A DNA stretch of 8,634 bases from Ruminococcaceae bacterium UBA5391 (GCA_002410755.1 DHOL01000015.1:5384-14017); one strand, 5' to 3'. Counted from the first letter of the stretch, positions 1 through 6,763 are shown. Program-made: numbers and translations. The notes: a model not told the origin generated them from the sequence alone.

Positions 1-474
1 GCGAGCTTCGGCATACCGCTGAACTGCACTGCCAATATCGCCAAGCCTTGCGCCGGCGACAGCAGCGTGGATTCCTTCAAAAAGGCTTTCTTTCGTCGTA
101 TCCATCAGACGCTGCGCTTCCGGGCTGACCTTCCCGCAGGGGAAAGTGAAGGCATTATCGCCTACAAAGCCCTCATAGGTCGCGCCGACATCAATACTGA
201 CGATATCGCCTTCCCGCAGGATATGACTTTTGCTTGGTATGCCATGGATGACTACATTGTTTACGGAAACGCACGCGCTGGCCGGATAGCCACCATACCC
301 GAGGAACGTTGGTATTGCACCCTGTCCCTCAATGTAGCGGCGTGCTACACGGTCGATTTCCCATGTGGAAACACCTGGCTCAACCGCAGCTCCGGCCTTT
401 TTCAGCGCGATAGCAGCAATTTTTCCCGCTTCCCGCATGATCTTTAACTCTCTGGATGTTTTCAGGACAATCAT
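1..474 (-). CDS. map: Methionine aminopeptidase type I, N-terminal part (runs off window)
   Basis: This enzyme removes the initiator methionine from new proteins in the cytosol using a two-metal centre. I translated 158 codons from an ATG at 474; the frame is open to the window edge, so the C-terminal third or so is missing. The hallmark stretch FLGYGGYPASACVSVNN then VVIHGIP places the conserved substrate-binding His at residue 77. IDVGATYEG gives metal ligand Asp95, and VGDNAFTF gives metal ligand Asp106. The remaining ligands (one His and two Glu in this family) lie outside the window. It follows adk by 3 bp; its SD-like GAGG sits in the last codons of adk, which suggests coupled translation. 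There is no sign of the N-terminal zinc-finger extension of eukaryotic or SEC-C-type forms. The identification is secure. Confidence 0.96.
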   Translation of the reverse strand, partial: MIVLKTSRELKIMREAGKIAAIALKKAGAAVEPGVSTWEIDRVARRYIEGQGAIPTFLGYGGYPASACVSVNNVVIHGIPSKSHILREGDIVSIDVGATYEGFVGDNAFTFPCGKVSPEAQRLMDTTKESLFEGIHAAVAGARLGDIGSAVQRYAEAR

Positions 475-477
475 AGA

Positions 478-1113
478 TCACGCCTCGATTGCATTCATAA
501 TCTGCTTCTGTGTAGCGGGGATATTGTTTGTGCCATGGACTACACGGAGTTTTCCCTGCTTCTTATAAAATGTAACTAGGGGCTCTGTTTGTTCATGGTA
601 AACTTTAAGCCGTTCCTTTACGGTTTCCGGGCAGTCGTCCTTGCGCTGAACAAGGGTGCCGCCGCAGACGTCGCAGATACCTTCAACTTTAGGAGGCTTT
701 GTGTCAACATTGTAGGTTGCGCCGCACTTGCTGCAGACACGGCGGCCGGACAAACGCTTCAGAATGACGGGCTCTTCGACTTCAATGTCGAGGGCGCAGT
801 CAATCCGGACCATTTTATCCAGCGCCTCGGCTTGAGGAATGGTGCGCGGGAAGCCGTCCAGGATGAAGCCTTTCTGGCAGTCGGAACGCGTAAGGCGCTC
901 GCGGACGATACCAATGACAACTTCATCGGGAACAAGTTTTCCGGCGTTGGCAAAAGCTTTTGCCTTCTGCCCCATCTCAGTGCCGCTTTTCATCGCTTCA
1001 CGAATCATATCGCCTGTGGAAATAGTTGGAATATTTAAGTCTTTGGAAAGAATGGCCCCGTGTGTGCCTTTGCCTACACCTGGGGCTCCCAGTAAAATAA
1101 GGTTCATTCTCAT
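478..1113 (-). CDS. adk: Adenylate kinase, zinc-binding LID type
   Basis: Catalyses ATP + AMP to 2 ADP in the cytosol. The 211-residue length fits the long-form bacterial enzyme. The P-loop is at residues 9-17 (GAPGVGKGT), the AMP-binding STGDMIREA at 32-40 and the DGFPRT motif at 86-91. The LID domain carries a Cys4 zinc site: Cys127 and Cys130 (CSKC), Cys147 and Cys150 (CDVC). This is typical of Gram-positive adenylate kinases. Two P-loop-region positions differ from the common GAPGAGKGTQ: Val13 for Ala and His18 for Gln. The ATG at 1113 lies 4 nt after an AAGGAG site; a second ATG at 1107 (MNLILLGAP) is the more usual family start and is also possible (10 nt spacing). It lies 11 bp after secY and 3 bp before map, the standard spc-cluster position. 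Confidence 0.97.
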   Translation of the reverse strand: MRMNLILLGAPGVGKGTHGAILSKDLNIPTISTGDMIREAMKSGTEMGQKAKAFANAGKLVPDEVVIGIVRERLTRSDCQKGFILDGFPRTIPQAEALDKMVRIDCALDIEVEEPVILKRLSGRRVCSKCGATYNVDTKPPKVEGICDVCGGTLVQRKDDCPETVKERLKVYHEQTEPLVTFYKKQGKLRVVHGTNNIPATQKQIMNAIEA

Positions 1114-1124
1114 TACACTCCTTC

Positions 1125-2462
1125 TCAGTCAAGGAATCCCTTGTAATGTCTCATAATCAGCTGAGACTGAAGCTGCTGCACTGTTTCCAGCGCAACGCCC
1201 GCAAGAATCAGTAGGGACGTTCCGTCAATGGAAAGGTTTCTCATTCCGGTTGAAGCCCCAAAAATAATTGGCATCAGGGCAATAAACGCGAGGAACAATG
1301 ATCCAATGAACGTCACTTTGGAAAGAATCTTCATAATGTAGTCAGAAGTTGGTTTGCCAGGACGGATGCCCGGAATGGTACCATTGTTCTGACGTAGATT
1401 ATTGGCCATCTCAATCGGATTATACTGAATTGTCATATAGAAATAGGCAAACAGGATAATCAGCAGGAAATAGAGAATTGCATAAATCCAGCCCGTTGAA
1501 GAGAAAGCATCAAAGAAGCTTTTCCAGAAACCGCTTGTCGGGGCATTTTTACCCATCAGGAAATAAATCGTCTGTGGAAGAATGAGAATGGAGCTTGCAA
1601 AAATGATTGGCATAACGCCGGAAAGACCAACTTTAATTGGGATATAGCTACTCTGGCCTCCATACAGTTTGCGACCAACCATCCGCTTTGCATATTGGAT
1701 CGGAATTCGGCGTTCGGAATCGTACATAAAAACAATTATCCACATCATCAGCAGGAACAGAACCACAAACAGCGGAACAAGGAAATAATACTTGCCATAG
1801 CTGGAGGGGTCCTGATTGGCTGCCTGCCAGAACATTCCAAGTGTATTAAACACATGCGGCATTCTGGAGACAATGCCGGCAAACAGGATAATAGAAACAC
1901 CATTCCCAACACCGTGCTGGTTAATTTGCTCAGCAAGCCACATAATCAGCGCAGCACCGGCTGTAAAGGTGAGGATAATGACGAATGCCGTAAAGACACC
2001 CGTGCCCCCACTCTTATACTTGACGATATCCACGCCATTATAGGAACTGTTGTGAAGATAAAAATAATAGAAAACCGCCTGGAGAACTGCAAGGCCAATG
2101 GCAGTATAACGTGTAATAGCCCCCAGCTTTTTGCGGCCTGCCTCTCCTTCTTTTGCCATGCGCTCAAGGGCAGGGATAGCAACCGTCAACAGTTCAATAA
2201 TAATAGAGCTATTGATATACGGCGTAACACTCATTGCAAACAGGGTTGCCTGTGCAAAAGCGCCACCGGAGAGGGTATCCAGGTAGCTCAGTGCCGTTCC
2301 TGCAGTTGCGGCCTCAGTCATGACACCTTTAAGAGCTGTCGTGTTGAGGAATGGAACAGGGATGGCGGCACCAAATCGGAAAATGACGATAATAAACAGG
2401 GTAAACAGTATCTTCTTGCGAAGATCGGGCGTAGCCCAGGCGTTCTTGATTGTTTTGAACAA
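1125..2462 (-). CDS. secY: Preprotein translocase channel subunit SecY
   Basis: The central pore of the Sec translocon in the cytoplasmic membrane; partners are SecE, SecG and SecA. The protein is 445 residues with about ten hydrophobic helices (roughly 17-36, 73-92, 117-137, 156-176, 186-204, 226-247, 277-301, 322-345, 380-402, 414-430). Family landmarks are TPYINSSIIIELLT (80-93), the cytosolic loop SERRIPIQYAKR (249-260), the loop YNPIEMANNLRQNNGTIPG with GIRPGKPT (347-372; Arg367 matches the functionally important Arg of this loop), and the end QLQSQLIMRHYKGFLD. The start is TTG at 2462: it aligns with the family N-terminus (MFKTIKNAW) and sits just after an SD in the last codons of rplO. 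Only 1 bp separates it from the rplO stop. The gene is intact. Confidence 0.97.
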   Translation of the reverse strand: MFKTIKNAWATPDLRKKILFTLFIIVIFRFGAAIPVPFLNTTALKGVMTEAATAGTALSYLDTLSGGAFAQATLFAMSVTPYINSSIIIELLTVAIPALERMAKEGEAGRKKLGAITRYTAIGLAVLQAVFYYFYLHNSSYNGVDIVKYKSGGTGVFTAFVIILTFTAGAALIMWLAEQINQHGVGNGVSIILFAGIVSRMPHVFNTLGMFWQAANQDPSSYGKYYFLVPLFVVLFLLMMWIIVFMYDSERRIPIQYAKRMVGRKLYGGQSSYIPIKVGLSGVMPIIFASSILILPQTIYFLMGKNAPTSGFWKSFFDAFSSTGWIYAILYFLLIILFAYFYMTIQYNPIEMANNLRQNNGTIPGIRPGKPTSDYIMKILSKVTFIGSLFLAFIALMPIIFGASTGMRNLSIDGTSLLILAGVALETVQQLQSQLIMRHYKGFLD

Positions 2463-2463
2463 A

Positions 2464-2904
2464 TCAGATCACCTCTGTCTTCCCACCGACTGCTTCAATC
2501 TTCTCTTTGGCGGATGCAGAAAATGCGTTTGCTTTCACCGTTAGTTTCTTCGTCAGTTTGCCGTCGCCGAGGATTTTTACACCCCCATTGCAAGCATCTG
2601 CAAGACCAGCTTTGGAAAGGGCTTCTGCATCGACTTCAGCTCCGTCCTCAAATTTTTCAAGCAAACCAACATTTACGGTTTCATAAACTTTTGCAAATTT
2701 ATTGACGAAGCCACGTTTTGGAAGGCGTCTCTGCAAAGGCATCTGGCCGCCTTCAAAGCCGGGGCGAATTGAACCGCCGGACCTTGCCTTCTGGCCCTTG
2801 CTGCCTTTGCCTGCAGTCTTCCCCTGGCCGGAACCGATTCCCCTGCCGATCCGCTTGGTTTCTTTCCTTGCGCCGGGAACCGCTGTCAGATCGTTCAACT
2901 TCAT
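2464..2904 (-). CDS. rplO: 50S ribosomal protein L15 (uL15)
   Basis: A late-assembling large-subunit protein that binds 23S rRNA. At 146 residues it has the usual length. The Gly/Arg/Lys-rich N-terminal extension is present ([27 protein letters not shown], about 18-44), followed by the conserved [18 protein letters not shown] (49-66) and a globular C-terminal half ending in VGGKTEVI. The ATG at 2904 follows an AGGGAGGTG site with normal spacing. It lies 19 bp after rpmD and 1 bp before secY, with the secY SD embedded in its last codons. Confidence 0.97.
   Translation of the reverse strand: MKLNDLTAVPGARKETKRIGRGIGSGQGKTAGKGSKGQKARSGGSIRPGFEGGQMPLQRRLPKRGFVNKFAKVYETVNVGLLEKFEDGAEVDAEALSKAGLADACNGGVKILGDGKLTKKLTVKANAFSASAKEKIEAVGGKTEVI
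2467..2475 (-). promoter_or_regulatory. Shine-Dalgarno site of secY, inside the end of rplO
   Basis: GAGGTGATC on the minus strand matches nine consecutive bases expected to pair with the 16S rRNA 3' end. It forms the last three sense codons of rplO (Glu-Val-Ile). It ends 4 nt before the TTG start of secY (9 nt measured from GAGG), which supports that non-ATG start. Confidence 0.8.
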
Positions 2905-2923
2905 GAATTCACACCTCCCTTAC

Positions 2924-3103
2924 TTATGCATTGCTTACCTTGATGAGGTGGATAATCTTGGCCACCTTGCCTTTGGTCTGTGCATTGTCCGGCTGAACCG
3001 ACGAATCGCCGATCTTTGTAAGGCCAAGAGCATGGGCGGTTGCAATCTGGTCTTTCTTTGCGCCGATCAGGCTTTTGAACAGCGTAATTTTCAGTTCTGC
3101 CAT
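2924..3103 (-). CDS. rpmD: 50S ribosomal protein L30 (uL30)
   Basis: A small large-subunit protein of bacterial length (59 residues). The sequence opens MAELKITLFKSLIGAKKDQ, the typical L30 start with a first beta strand and the K(S)xIG motif. HALGLTKIG follows, and the end is KVAKIIHLIKVSNA. I chose ATG 3103; a longer frame begins at 3127 but would place the SD (AAGGAGGG, 3113-3120) inside the coding region and adds residues foreign to the family. The SD overlaps the TGA stop of rpsE. It sits between rpsE and rplO as in other spc clusters. Confidence 0.96.
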   Translation of the reverse strand: MAELKITLFKSLIGAKKDQIATAHALGLTKIGDSSVQPDNAQTKGKVAKIIHLIKVSNA

Positions 3104-3112
3104 ATTGCTCTG

Positions 3113-3122
3113 CCCTCCTTCA
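3113..3122 (-). promoter_or_regulatory. rpsE stop codon fused to rpmD Shine-Dalgarno site
   Basis: On the minus strand this reads TGAAGGAGGG: the rpsE TGA shares its final A with the SD of rpmD. The SD lies about 10 nt before the ATG at 3103 and settles the rpmD start. Confidence 0.75.
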
Positions 3123-3620
3123 AGCAAATAATTCCTTGACTTCTTTGCCGCGAGTCTGGGCTACCTGCTGTGCACTGCGCAGTTTGGAAAGGCCCTCCAT
3201 CGTGGCACGGACAACATTACATGGATTGTTGGAGCGAAGGGCCTTGGTACGGACGTCGTGAACTCCCACAGCTTCCATGACCGCACGCACCGGGCCTCCG
3301 GCAATCACGCCGGTGCCAGGAGCAGCAGGTTTCATCAAAACCCTGCCGGCACCGTATTTTCCGATAATCTCGTGGGGGATTGTAGTACCGCGCAGAGAAA
3401 CTTTGAAAAGGTTTTTCTTTGCATCTTCAATCCCTTTGCGAATGGCGTCTGGAACTTCTCCGGCTTTCCCAATACCAAAACCGACTAAGCCGTTACTGTC
3501 GCCTACGACGACAAGTGCCGCGAACTTAAAGATACGGCCGCCTTTAACCGTTTTGGATACACGGTTAATGGCAACAACGTGCTCCTTAAGCTCCATTCCT
3601 GAAGCGTCAATTCTAGCCAA
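3120..3620 (-). CDS. rpsE: 30S ribosomal protein S5 (uS5)
   Basis: A small-subunit protein near the decoding region, involved in accuracy and in the mRNA entry helicase function. It is 166 residues with the S5 double-stranded-RNA-binding N-domain ([32 protein letters not shown], about 10-41), then [18 protein letters not shown] and the C-terminal fold with [19 protein letters not shown]. The loop SKTVKGGR, where spectinomycin-resistance changes are known in other bacteria, looks wild type. The start is a TTG at 3620. It aligns with the family N-terminus ([13 protein letters not shown] here; M-RID-S-LEL in relatives), whereas the next ATG, at codon 9, would remove conserved residues. The SD AGGAGG (3632-3637) is about 11 nt upstream, a little far. 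Confidence 0.95.
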   Translation of the reverse strand: MARIDASGMELKEHVVAINRVSKTVKGGRIFKFAALVVVGDSNGLVGFGIGKAGEVPDAIRKGIEDAKKNLFKVSLRGTTIPHEIIGKYGAGRVLMKPAAPGTGVIAGGPVRAVMEAVGVHDVRTKALRSNNPCNVVRATMEGLSKLRSAQQVAQTRGKEVKELFA

Positions 3621-3631
3621 AAGTTCTTCCC

Positions 3632-3637
3632 CCTCCT
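3632..3637 (-). promoter_or_regulatory. Shine-Dalgarno site of rpsE
   Basis: AGGAGG on the minus strand, followed by a further G run, lies 1 nt beyond the rplR TAA stop and about 11 nt before the TTG start at 3620. It is the only good ribosome-binding site here and supports the TTG as start. Confidence 0.7.
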
Positions 3638-3638
3638 T

Positions 3639-3998
3639 TTAGAATTTGAGGCCGCCCTTACGGGCGCCTTCGGCCAGTTCCTGAACGCGGCCATGATAAA
3701 TATACCCGCCGCGGTCGAAAACGACCTGCTGAATTCCCTTTTCTGCTGCACGCTTTGCGATCATCTCGCCAACCTTGCGTGCACCTTCTTTGTTTCCGCC
3801 GTTGCCGGCAAACTCCTTATCCAGCGAAGAAGCCGCCGTGAGCGTCACGCCCTTTTCATCATCGATGATCTGCGCGTAAATGTTCTTGGCAGAGCGAAAA
3901 ACATCCAGACGTGGGCACGCTGCGGTGCCTGTGATTTTGCCGCGCACTCTGGTGTGGCGGTGCAGTCTGGCCTTGTTTGAATCGGCCTTGTTCACCAT
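3639..3998 (-). CDS. rplR: 50S ribosomal protein L18 (uL18)
   Basis: Binds 5S rRNA with L5 to form the central protuberance of the large subunit. The length is 119 residues, normal for bacteria. A basic N-terminal segment ([17 protein letters not shown], about 9-25) leads into [18 protein letters not shown] (30-47), the family core, then the helix [18 protein letters not shown] and the end [28 protein letters not shown], which is highly diagnostic. The ATG at 3998 follows AAGGAGTG. Gaps are 13 bp from rplF and 18 bp to rpsE. Confidence 0.97.
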   Translation of the reverse strand: MVNKADSNKARLHRHTRVRGKITGTAACPRLDVFRSAKNIYAQIIDDEKGVTLTAASSLDKEFAGNGGNKEGARKVGEMIAKRAAEKGIQQVVFDRGGYIYHGRVQELAEGARKGGLKF

Positions 3999-4011
3999 TG
4001 CGATTCACTCC

Positions 4012-4560
4012 TTACTTCTTGGCGGTCTTGCCGGCCTTGCCTTCCTTGCGGCGGATATGTTCGTAAGAATACTTGATGCCCTTGCCCTTGTAGGGTTCCG
4101 GCGGACGTTTCTCACGGATCTCCGACGCAAACTGGCCGACCTGCTGTTTATCCGCGCCATGCACGACAATCTTGTTTGCCGTGGGGCACTCGATGGTAAT
4201 GCCATCCACTTCAGGGATGGTAACCTGATGGGAAAATCCAAGATTCATTACGAGGTTCTTGCCCTGTTTCTGAGCACGGTAACCAACACCGTTGACTTGG
4301 AGCTCTTTCTGAAAGCCCTTTGTCACACCGATGACCATATTGTTGATCAGGGAACGGGTTGTGCCGTGAAGGGCTTTGCTTTCATTCTCGTCGTTGGGGC
4401 GGCCCACATGGACCTGCGTGCCCTCCACCTGAACGGTGATGCCCGGGTGGATTTTCTGTTTCAGGGTACCCTGGGGTCCCTTCACAGTAACAACGCTGCC
4501 GTCAACCGAAACGGTGACGCCGGCGGGAATATTTACGGGTTTTCTTCCAATTCGCGACAT
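4012..4560 (-). CDS. rplF: 50S ribosomal protein L6 (uL6)
   Basis: A large-subunit protein near the factor-binding site and the sarcin-ricin loop. It is 182 residues, made of two tandem repeats of the same fold. It starts MSRIGRKPVNIPAGV, with VTVKGPQGTL near 24-33, LINNMVIGVTKGFQKELQVNGVGYRA spanning the domain junction, and the signature EIREKRPPEPYKGKGIKY in the C-terminal domain. It ends in a short Lys-rich tail. The ATG at 4560 follows a purine-rich GAGGGGGTG stretch, a slightly imperfect SD. It lies 17 bp after rpsH. Confidence 0.97.
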   Translation of the reverse strand: MSRIGRKPVNIPAGVTVSVDGSVVTVKGPQGTLKQKIHPGITVQVEGTQVHVGRPNDENESKALHGTTRSLINNMVIGVTKGFQKELQVNGVGYRAQKQGKNLVMNLGFSHQVTIPEVDGITIECPTANKIVVHGADKQQVGQFASEIREKRPPEPYKGKGIKYSYEHIRRKEGKAGKTAKK

Positions 4561-4577
4561 TTCTGCACCCCCTCTTT

Positions 4578-4976
4578 TTACCAGATGAACGCAAGAACTT
4601 CGCCGCCCACGTTCTCCTTGCGGGCCTCACGGTCCGTCATGATACCCTTGGAAGTGGAAACGATGGCAATGCCAAGTCCTTTCATCACTTTAGGCATTTC
4701 CGCTGCATTGCGGTAAATGCGAAGGCCTGGCTTTGAAACCCTCTCAAGGCCGTTAATGGCAGAAGCCTTACCTTCGCCGTATTTCAAAGTCACTTTGATG
4801 ATGCCCTGCTTGCCGTCATCCGTCACCGTAAAATTCTTAATGTAGCCCTCGTCCAGAAGAATCTGCACAATGGCCTTCTTCATGTTAGAGGAGGGAATTT
4901 CAACGGTTTCGTGCTTGGCATTGCTCGCGTTGCGAATGCGGGTAAGCAGATCGGCAATCGTGTCTGTGATTTGCAT
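4578..4976 (-). CDS. rpsH: 30S ribosomal protein S8 (uS8)
   Basis: A primary 16S rRNA-binding protein of the small-subunit platform. In Escherichia coli it also represses the spc operon; whether it does so here is not shown by the sequence. Length is 132 residues. The N-terminal [14 protein letters not shown] (4-17) and the C-terminal rRNA-binding signature [16 protein letters not shown] with GGEVLAFIW are both intact. The ATG at 4976 follows AAAGGAGGTAAC, a near-ideal SD. It lies 24 bp after rpsZ and 17 bp before rplF. Confidence 0.97.
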   Translation of the reverse strand: MQITDTIADLLTRIRNASNAKHETVEIPSSNMKKAIVQILLDEGYIKNFTVTDDGKQGIIKVTLKYGEGKASAINGLERVSKPGLRIYRNAAEMPKVMKGLGIAIVSTSKGIMTDREARKENVGGEVLAFIW

Positions 4977-5000
4977 GCCGTTACCTCCTTTGCTAAGCCT

Positions 5001-5186
5001 TTACCAGCTTGCCTTTTTCACACCGGGGATCTCGCCTTTGTAGGCAAGATTACGGAAACAGATACGGCAGACGCCGAATTTGCGGAGGTAACCATGCGGC
5101 CTGCCGCAGATTTTGCATCTGTTATAAGCACGCGTCGAATACTTCGCCGGGCGGCTCTGCCTGACTTTCATTGAAGTTTTGGCCAC
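5001..5186 (-). CDS. rpsZ: 30S ribosomal protein S14, zinc-binding short type (uS14)
   Basis: A small-subunit head protein. It is the 61-residue zinc form, with CKIC (Cys24, Cys27) and CRIC (Cys40, Cys43) as the four zinc ligands, rather than the roughly 90-100-residue cysteine-free form that many bacteria induce under zinc shortage. The rest is canonical: [11 protein letters not shown] at the start, [29 protein letters not shown] at the end. The start is GTG at 5186, aligned with the family Met, with an AAGGAGGT SD about 10 nt upstream that overlaps the rplE TAA stop. Some databases call this gene rpsN. Confidence 0.97.
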   Translation of the reverse strand: MAKTSMKVRQSRPAKYSTRAYNRCKICGRPHGYLRKFGVCRICFRNLAYKGEIPGVKKASW

Positions 5187-5195
5187 AGTCCAATG

Positions 5196-5204
5196 ACCTC
5201 CTTA
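5196..5204 (-). promoter_or_regulatory. rplE stop codon fused to rpsZ Shine-Dalgarno site
   Basis: The minus strand reads TAAGGAGGT, so the rplE TAA supplies the first bases of the SD for the GTG start at 5186 (spacing about 10 nt). Confidence 0.75.
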
Positions 5205-5744
5205 TTTTGCAAACGGGGCACCCATCAGCCGAAGCAGCTCGCGGGATTCCTCGTCAGTTTTTGCTGTTGTCACAAAGCAGATATCCATACCGCGGACCTT
5301 ATCGACTTTGTCGTAATCAATCTCAGGGAAGATAAGCTGCTCTTTGACACCCATGTTGTAATTGCCGCGTCCGTCGAATGAGTTCGGGTTAATGCCGCGG
5401 AAATCGCGCACCCTCGGGAGCGCCACATTAAAGAGACGATCCATAAACTCATACATCCGGTCTCCGCGTAACGTTACCTTTGCGCCGATTTTCATGCCGG
5501 CACGGATTTTAAAGTTTGCAACGGACTTTTTAGCGGTGCAAATCATGGGATGCTGGCCTGTGATGGCGGAAAGGTCGCTTACGACCGCGTCAATTACCTT
5601 GGAATTCTCCTTGGCGTCGCCCGCTCCTACATTGATGACAATTTTCTCAAACTTCGGGATCTGCATAACACTCTTATAAGAAAATTTTTTCATCATGGCC
5701 GGGGCGGCTTCCTTCTGATAATACTCTTTCAGTCTTGCTATCAT
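5202..5744 (-). CDS. rplE: 50S ribosomal protein L5 (uL5)
   Basis: Binds 5S rRNA and helps build the central protuberance; it also touches the P-site tRNA. At 180 residues it matches the family. Diagnostic stretches are [16 protein letters not shown] (about 29-44), the [21 protein letters not shown] region, the loop [22 protein letters not shown], the [30 protein letters not shown] block, and the C-terminal [10 protein letters not shown] chose ATG 5744; the open frame extends to 5774, but that would include the SD and residues unlike any L5. Its SD overlaps the rplX stop. Confidence 0.97.
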   Translation of the reverse strand: MIARLKEYYQKEAAPAMMKKFSYKSVMQIPKFEKIVINVGAGDAKENSKVIDAVVSDLSAITGQHPMICTAKKSVANFKIRAGMKIGAKVTLRGDRMYEFMDRLFNVALPRVRDFRGINPNSFDGRGNYNMGVKEQLIFPEIDYDKVDKVRGMDICFVTTAKTDEESRELLRLMGAPFAK

Positions 5745-5748
5745 GTTA

Positions 5749-5758
5749 CCCCTCCTCA
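5749..5758 (-). promoter_or_regulatory. rplX stop codon fused to rplE Shine-Dalgarno site
   Basis: The minus strand reads TGAGGAGGGG: the A of the rplX TGA is the first base of AGGAGG. Spacing from AGGAGG to the rplE ATG at 5744 is 6 nt, which fixes that start. Confidence 0.8.
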
Positions 5759-6076
5759 CAGCGCTTCGCCGCATTTTTTGCAGATGCGTTGCTTCGTGCC
5801 GTCTTCAAAGGACTTGTGGCCGACACGGGTTGGCTTGCCGCAGTGTGGGCAGACAATCTGGACTTTGCAGGCGTACATGGCGCCTTCCGCCTTGACAATG
5901 CCGCCCTCGTCGCCGGCTTTGCGGGGCTTTACATGCTTAGAGACAACATTGATTTTCTCAACAATAACTTTGCCTTCTTTTGGGCTGACCTGAAGAACTT
6001 TGCCCTTTTTGCCGCGGTCTTTCCCGCTGAGGACAACAACGGTGTCTCCGGTCTTTACATGAACTTTATTCTTCAT
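5756..6076 (-). CDS. rplX: 50S ribosomal protein L24 with Cys4 zinc ribbon (uL24)
   Basis: One of the early assembly-initiating proteins of the large subunit. It is 106 residues: a KOW RNA-binding domain at about 7-34 ([24 protein letters not shown]), the [11 protein letters not shown] segment, and a C-terminal zinc-ribbon-like end with CPHC (Cys76, Cys79) and CKKC (Cys99, Cys102). The Cys4 end is common in Gram-positive L24 and absent from E. coli L24; zinc binding is inferred. I chose ATG 6076, 7 nt after AGGAGGTG. The frame opens at a GTG at 6094, but this GTG lies before the SD and would encode it. A GTG at 6079 just before the ATG is a less likely alternative. Confidence 0.96.
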   Translation of the reverse strand: MKNKVHVKTGDTVVVLSGKDRGKKGKVLQVSPKEGKVIVEKINVVSKHVKPRKAGDEGGIVKAEGAMYACKVQIVCPHCGKPTRVGHKSFEDGTKQRICKKCGEAL

Positions 6077-6083
6077 CACAGAG

Positions 6084-6093
6084 CACCTCCTCA
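6084..6093 (-). promoter_or_regulatory. rplN stop codon fused to rplX Shine-Dalgarno site
   Basis: The minus strand reads TGAGGAGGTG: the rplN TGA runs directly into an eight-base SD that ends 7 nt before the rplX ATG at 6076. It shows that the upstream in-frame GTG at 6094 is not the start. Confidence 0.8.
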
Positions 6094-6459
6094 CAGTACT
6101 TCCGGGGCAAGGCTCAGGATTTTGACGTAGTTCCTGTCGCGCAGTTCACGGGCCACTGGCCCAAAAATACGCGTGCCTCTCGGGTTTTTATCGTCGCCGA
6201 TCAGGACAGCCGCATTCTCATCGAAGCGGATATAGGTCCCGTCGCTGCGCCGAACGCCTGAGCAGGTGCGCACTACAACTGCCTTCACAACGTCGCCTTT
6301 TTTCACAGTGCCGCCCGGCGTCGCTTTTTTGACTGAGGCGACAATTACATCGCCAATATTAGCATACCTTCTGCCCGTGCCGCCCAGGACGCGGATGCAC
6401 ATCAGCTGCTTCGCGCCGGTGTTGTCGGCAACGTTCAGGGTAGTCTGCTGTTGAATCAC
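6091..6459 (-). CDS. rplN: 50S ribosomal protein L14 (uL14)
   Basis: A highly conserved large-subunit protein at the subunit interface that contributes to an intersubunit bridge and is the docking site for the silencing factor RsfS. It is 122 residues, the standard length. It opens [27 protein letters not shown], has [28 protein letters not shown] in the middle, and ends [26 protein letters not shown]. The start is GTG at 6459, 8 nt after AAAGGAGG. It lies 28 bp after rpsQ, the widest gap in the window, and its TGA is merged with the SD of rplX. Confidence 0.97.
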   Translation of the reverse strand: MIQQQTTLNVADNTGAKQLMCIRVLGGTGRRYANIGDVIVASVKKATPGGTVKKGDVVKAVVVRTCSGVRRSDGTYIRFDENAAVLIGDDKNPRGTRIFGPVARELRDRNYVKILSLAPEVL

Positions 6460-6487
6460 GGTGCGTTCCTCCTTTGCACGGGGCCAG

Positions 6488-6745
6488 CTATTTGGCCTTC
6501 TCGATTATTTTGATAAGGCGCCATCTTTTATCCTTGCTCAGGGGACGGGTTTCCATCACACGCACACGATCACCGATCGAGCACTCGTTATTTTCGTCAT
6601 GTGCCTTGAGCTTTGCGGTACGTTTGATAACCTTTTTGTAGATCGGGTGCTTCACACTGTTCTCGACAGCAACAACAATGGTCTTGTCCATCTTGTTGCT
6701 GACGACCTTACCGACCTCAGTTTTCCTGATGTTCCTGTCGCTCAC
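6488..6745 (-). CDS. rpsQ: 30S ribosomal protein S17 (uS17)
   Basis: An OB-fold protein that binds the 5' domain of 16S rRNA early in small-subunit assembly. At 85 residues it has the normal bacterial length. The family core is [18 protein letters not shown] (about 11-28), then [19 protein letters not shown] and the ending [24 protein letters not shown]. The start is GTG at 6745, 7 nt after an AGGGAGG site. It is the only gene here read as ending in TAG. It lies 18 bp after rpmC. Confidence 0.97.
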   Translation of the reverse strand: MSDRNIRKTEVGKVVSNKMDKTIVVAVENSVKHPIYKKVIKRTAKLKAHDENNECSIGDRVRVMETRPLSKDKRWRLIKIIEKAK

Positions 6746-6763
6746 GGTGTATCCTCCCTTCCC

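Noticed and set aside
129..220. Twelve-base direct repeat CCTTCCCGCAGG at 129-140 and 209-220
   Set aside because: Both copies are inside map and encode unrelated, normal residues in different frames relative to the protein; probably chance.
67..447. 126-codon plus-strand open frame at the left edge
   Set aside because: The opposite strand encodes methionine aminopeptidase with its conserved His and Asp residues over the same bases, so this is a shadow frame.
1114..1124. Internal promoter or terminator between secY and adk
   Set aside because: The gap is 11 bp and contains only the adk ribosome-binding site; no hairpin with a U tract or -35/-10 pair fits. A promoter within secY cannot be excluded by eye but I saw none convincing.
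1695..2705. 336-codon open frame on the plus strand across secY and rplO
   Set aside because: It lies wholly antisense to two well-identified conserved genes, crosses their junction, has no recognisable domain and a Cys/His/Arg/Asn-rich composition typical of reverse-strand shadow translation.
3880..4716. 278-codon open frame on the plus strand across rplR, rplF and rpsH
   Set aside because: Antisense to three confident ribosomal genes and spans two intergenic junctions; the codon bias of the real genes explains the lack of stops.
5745..5800. Possible S8-binding regulatory hairpin near the rplX/rplE junction, as in the E. coli spc operon
   Set aside because: The junction is only 11 bp and I could not find the S8-type helix with its bulged core; the E. 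coli mechanism is not generally conserved in Bacillota.
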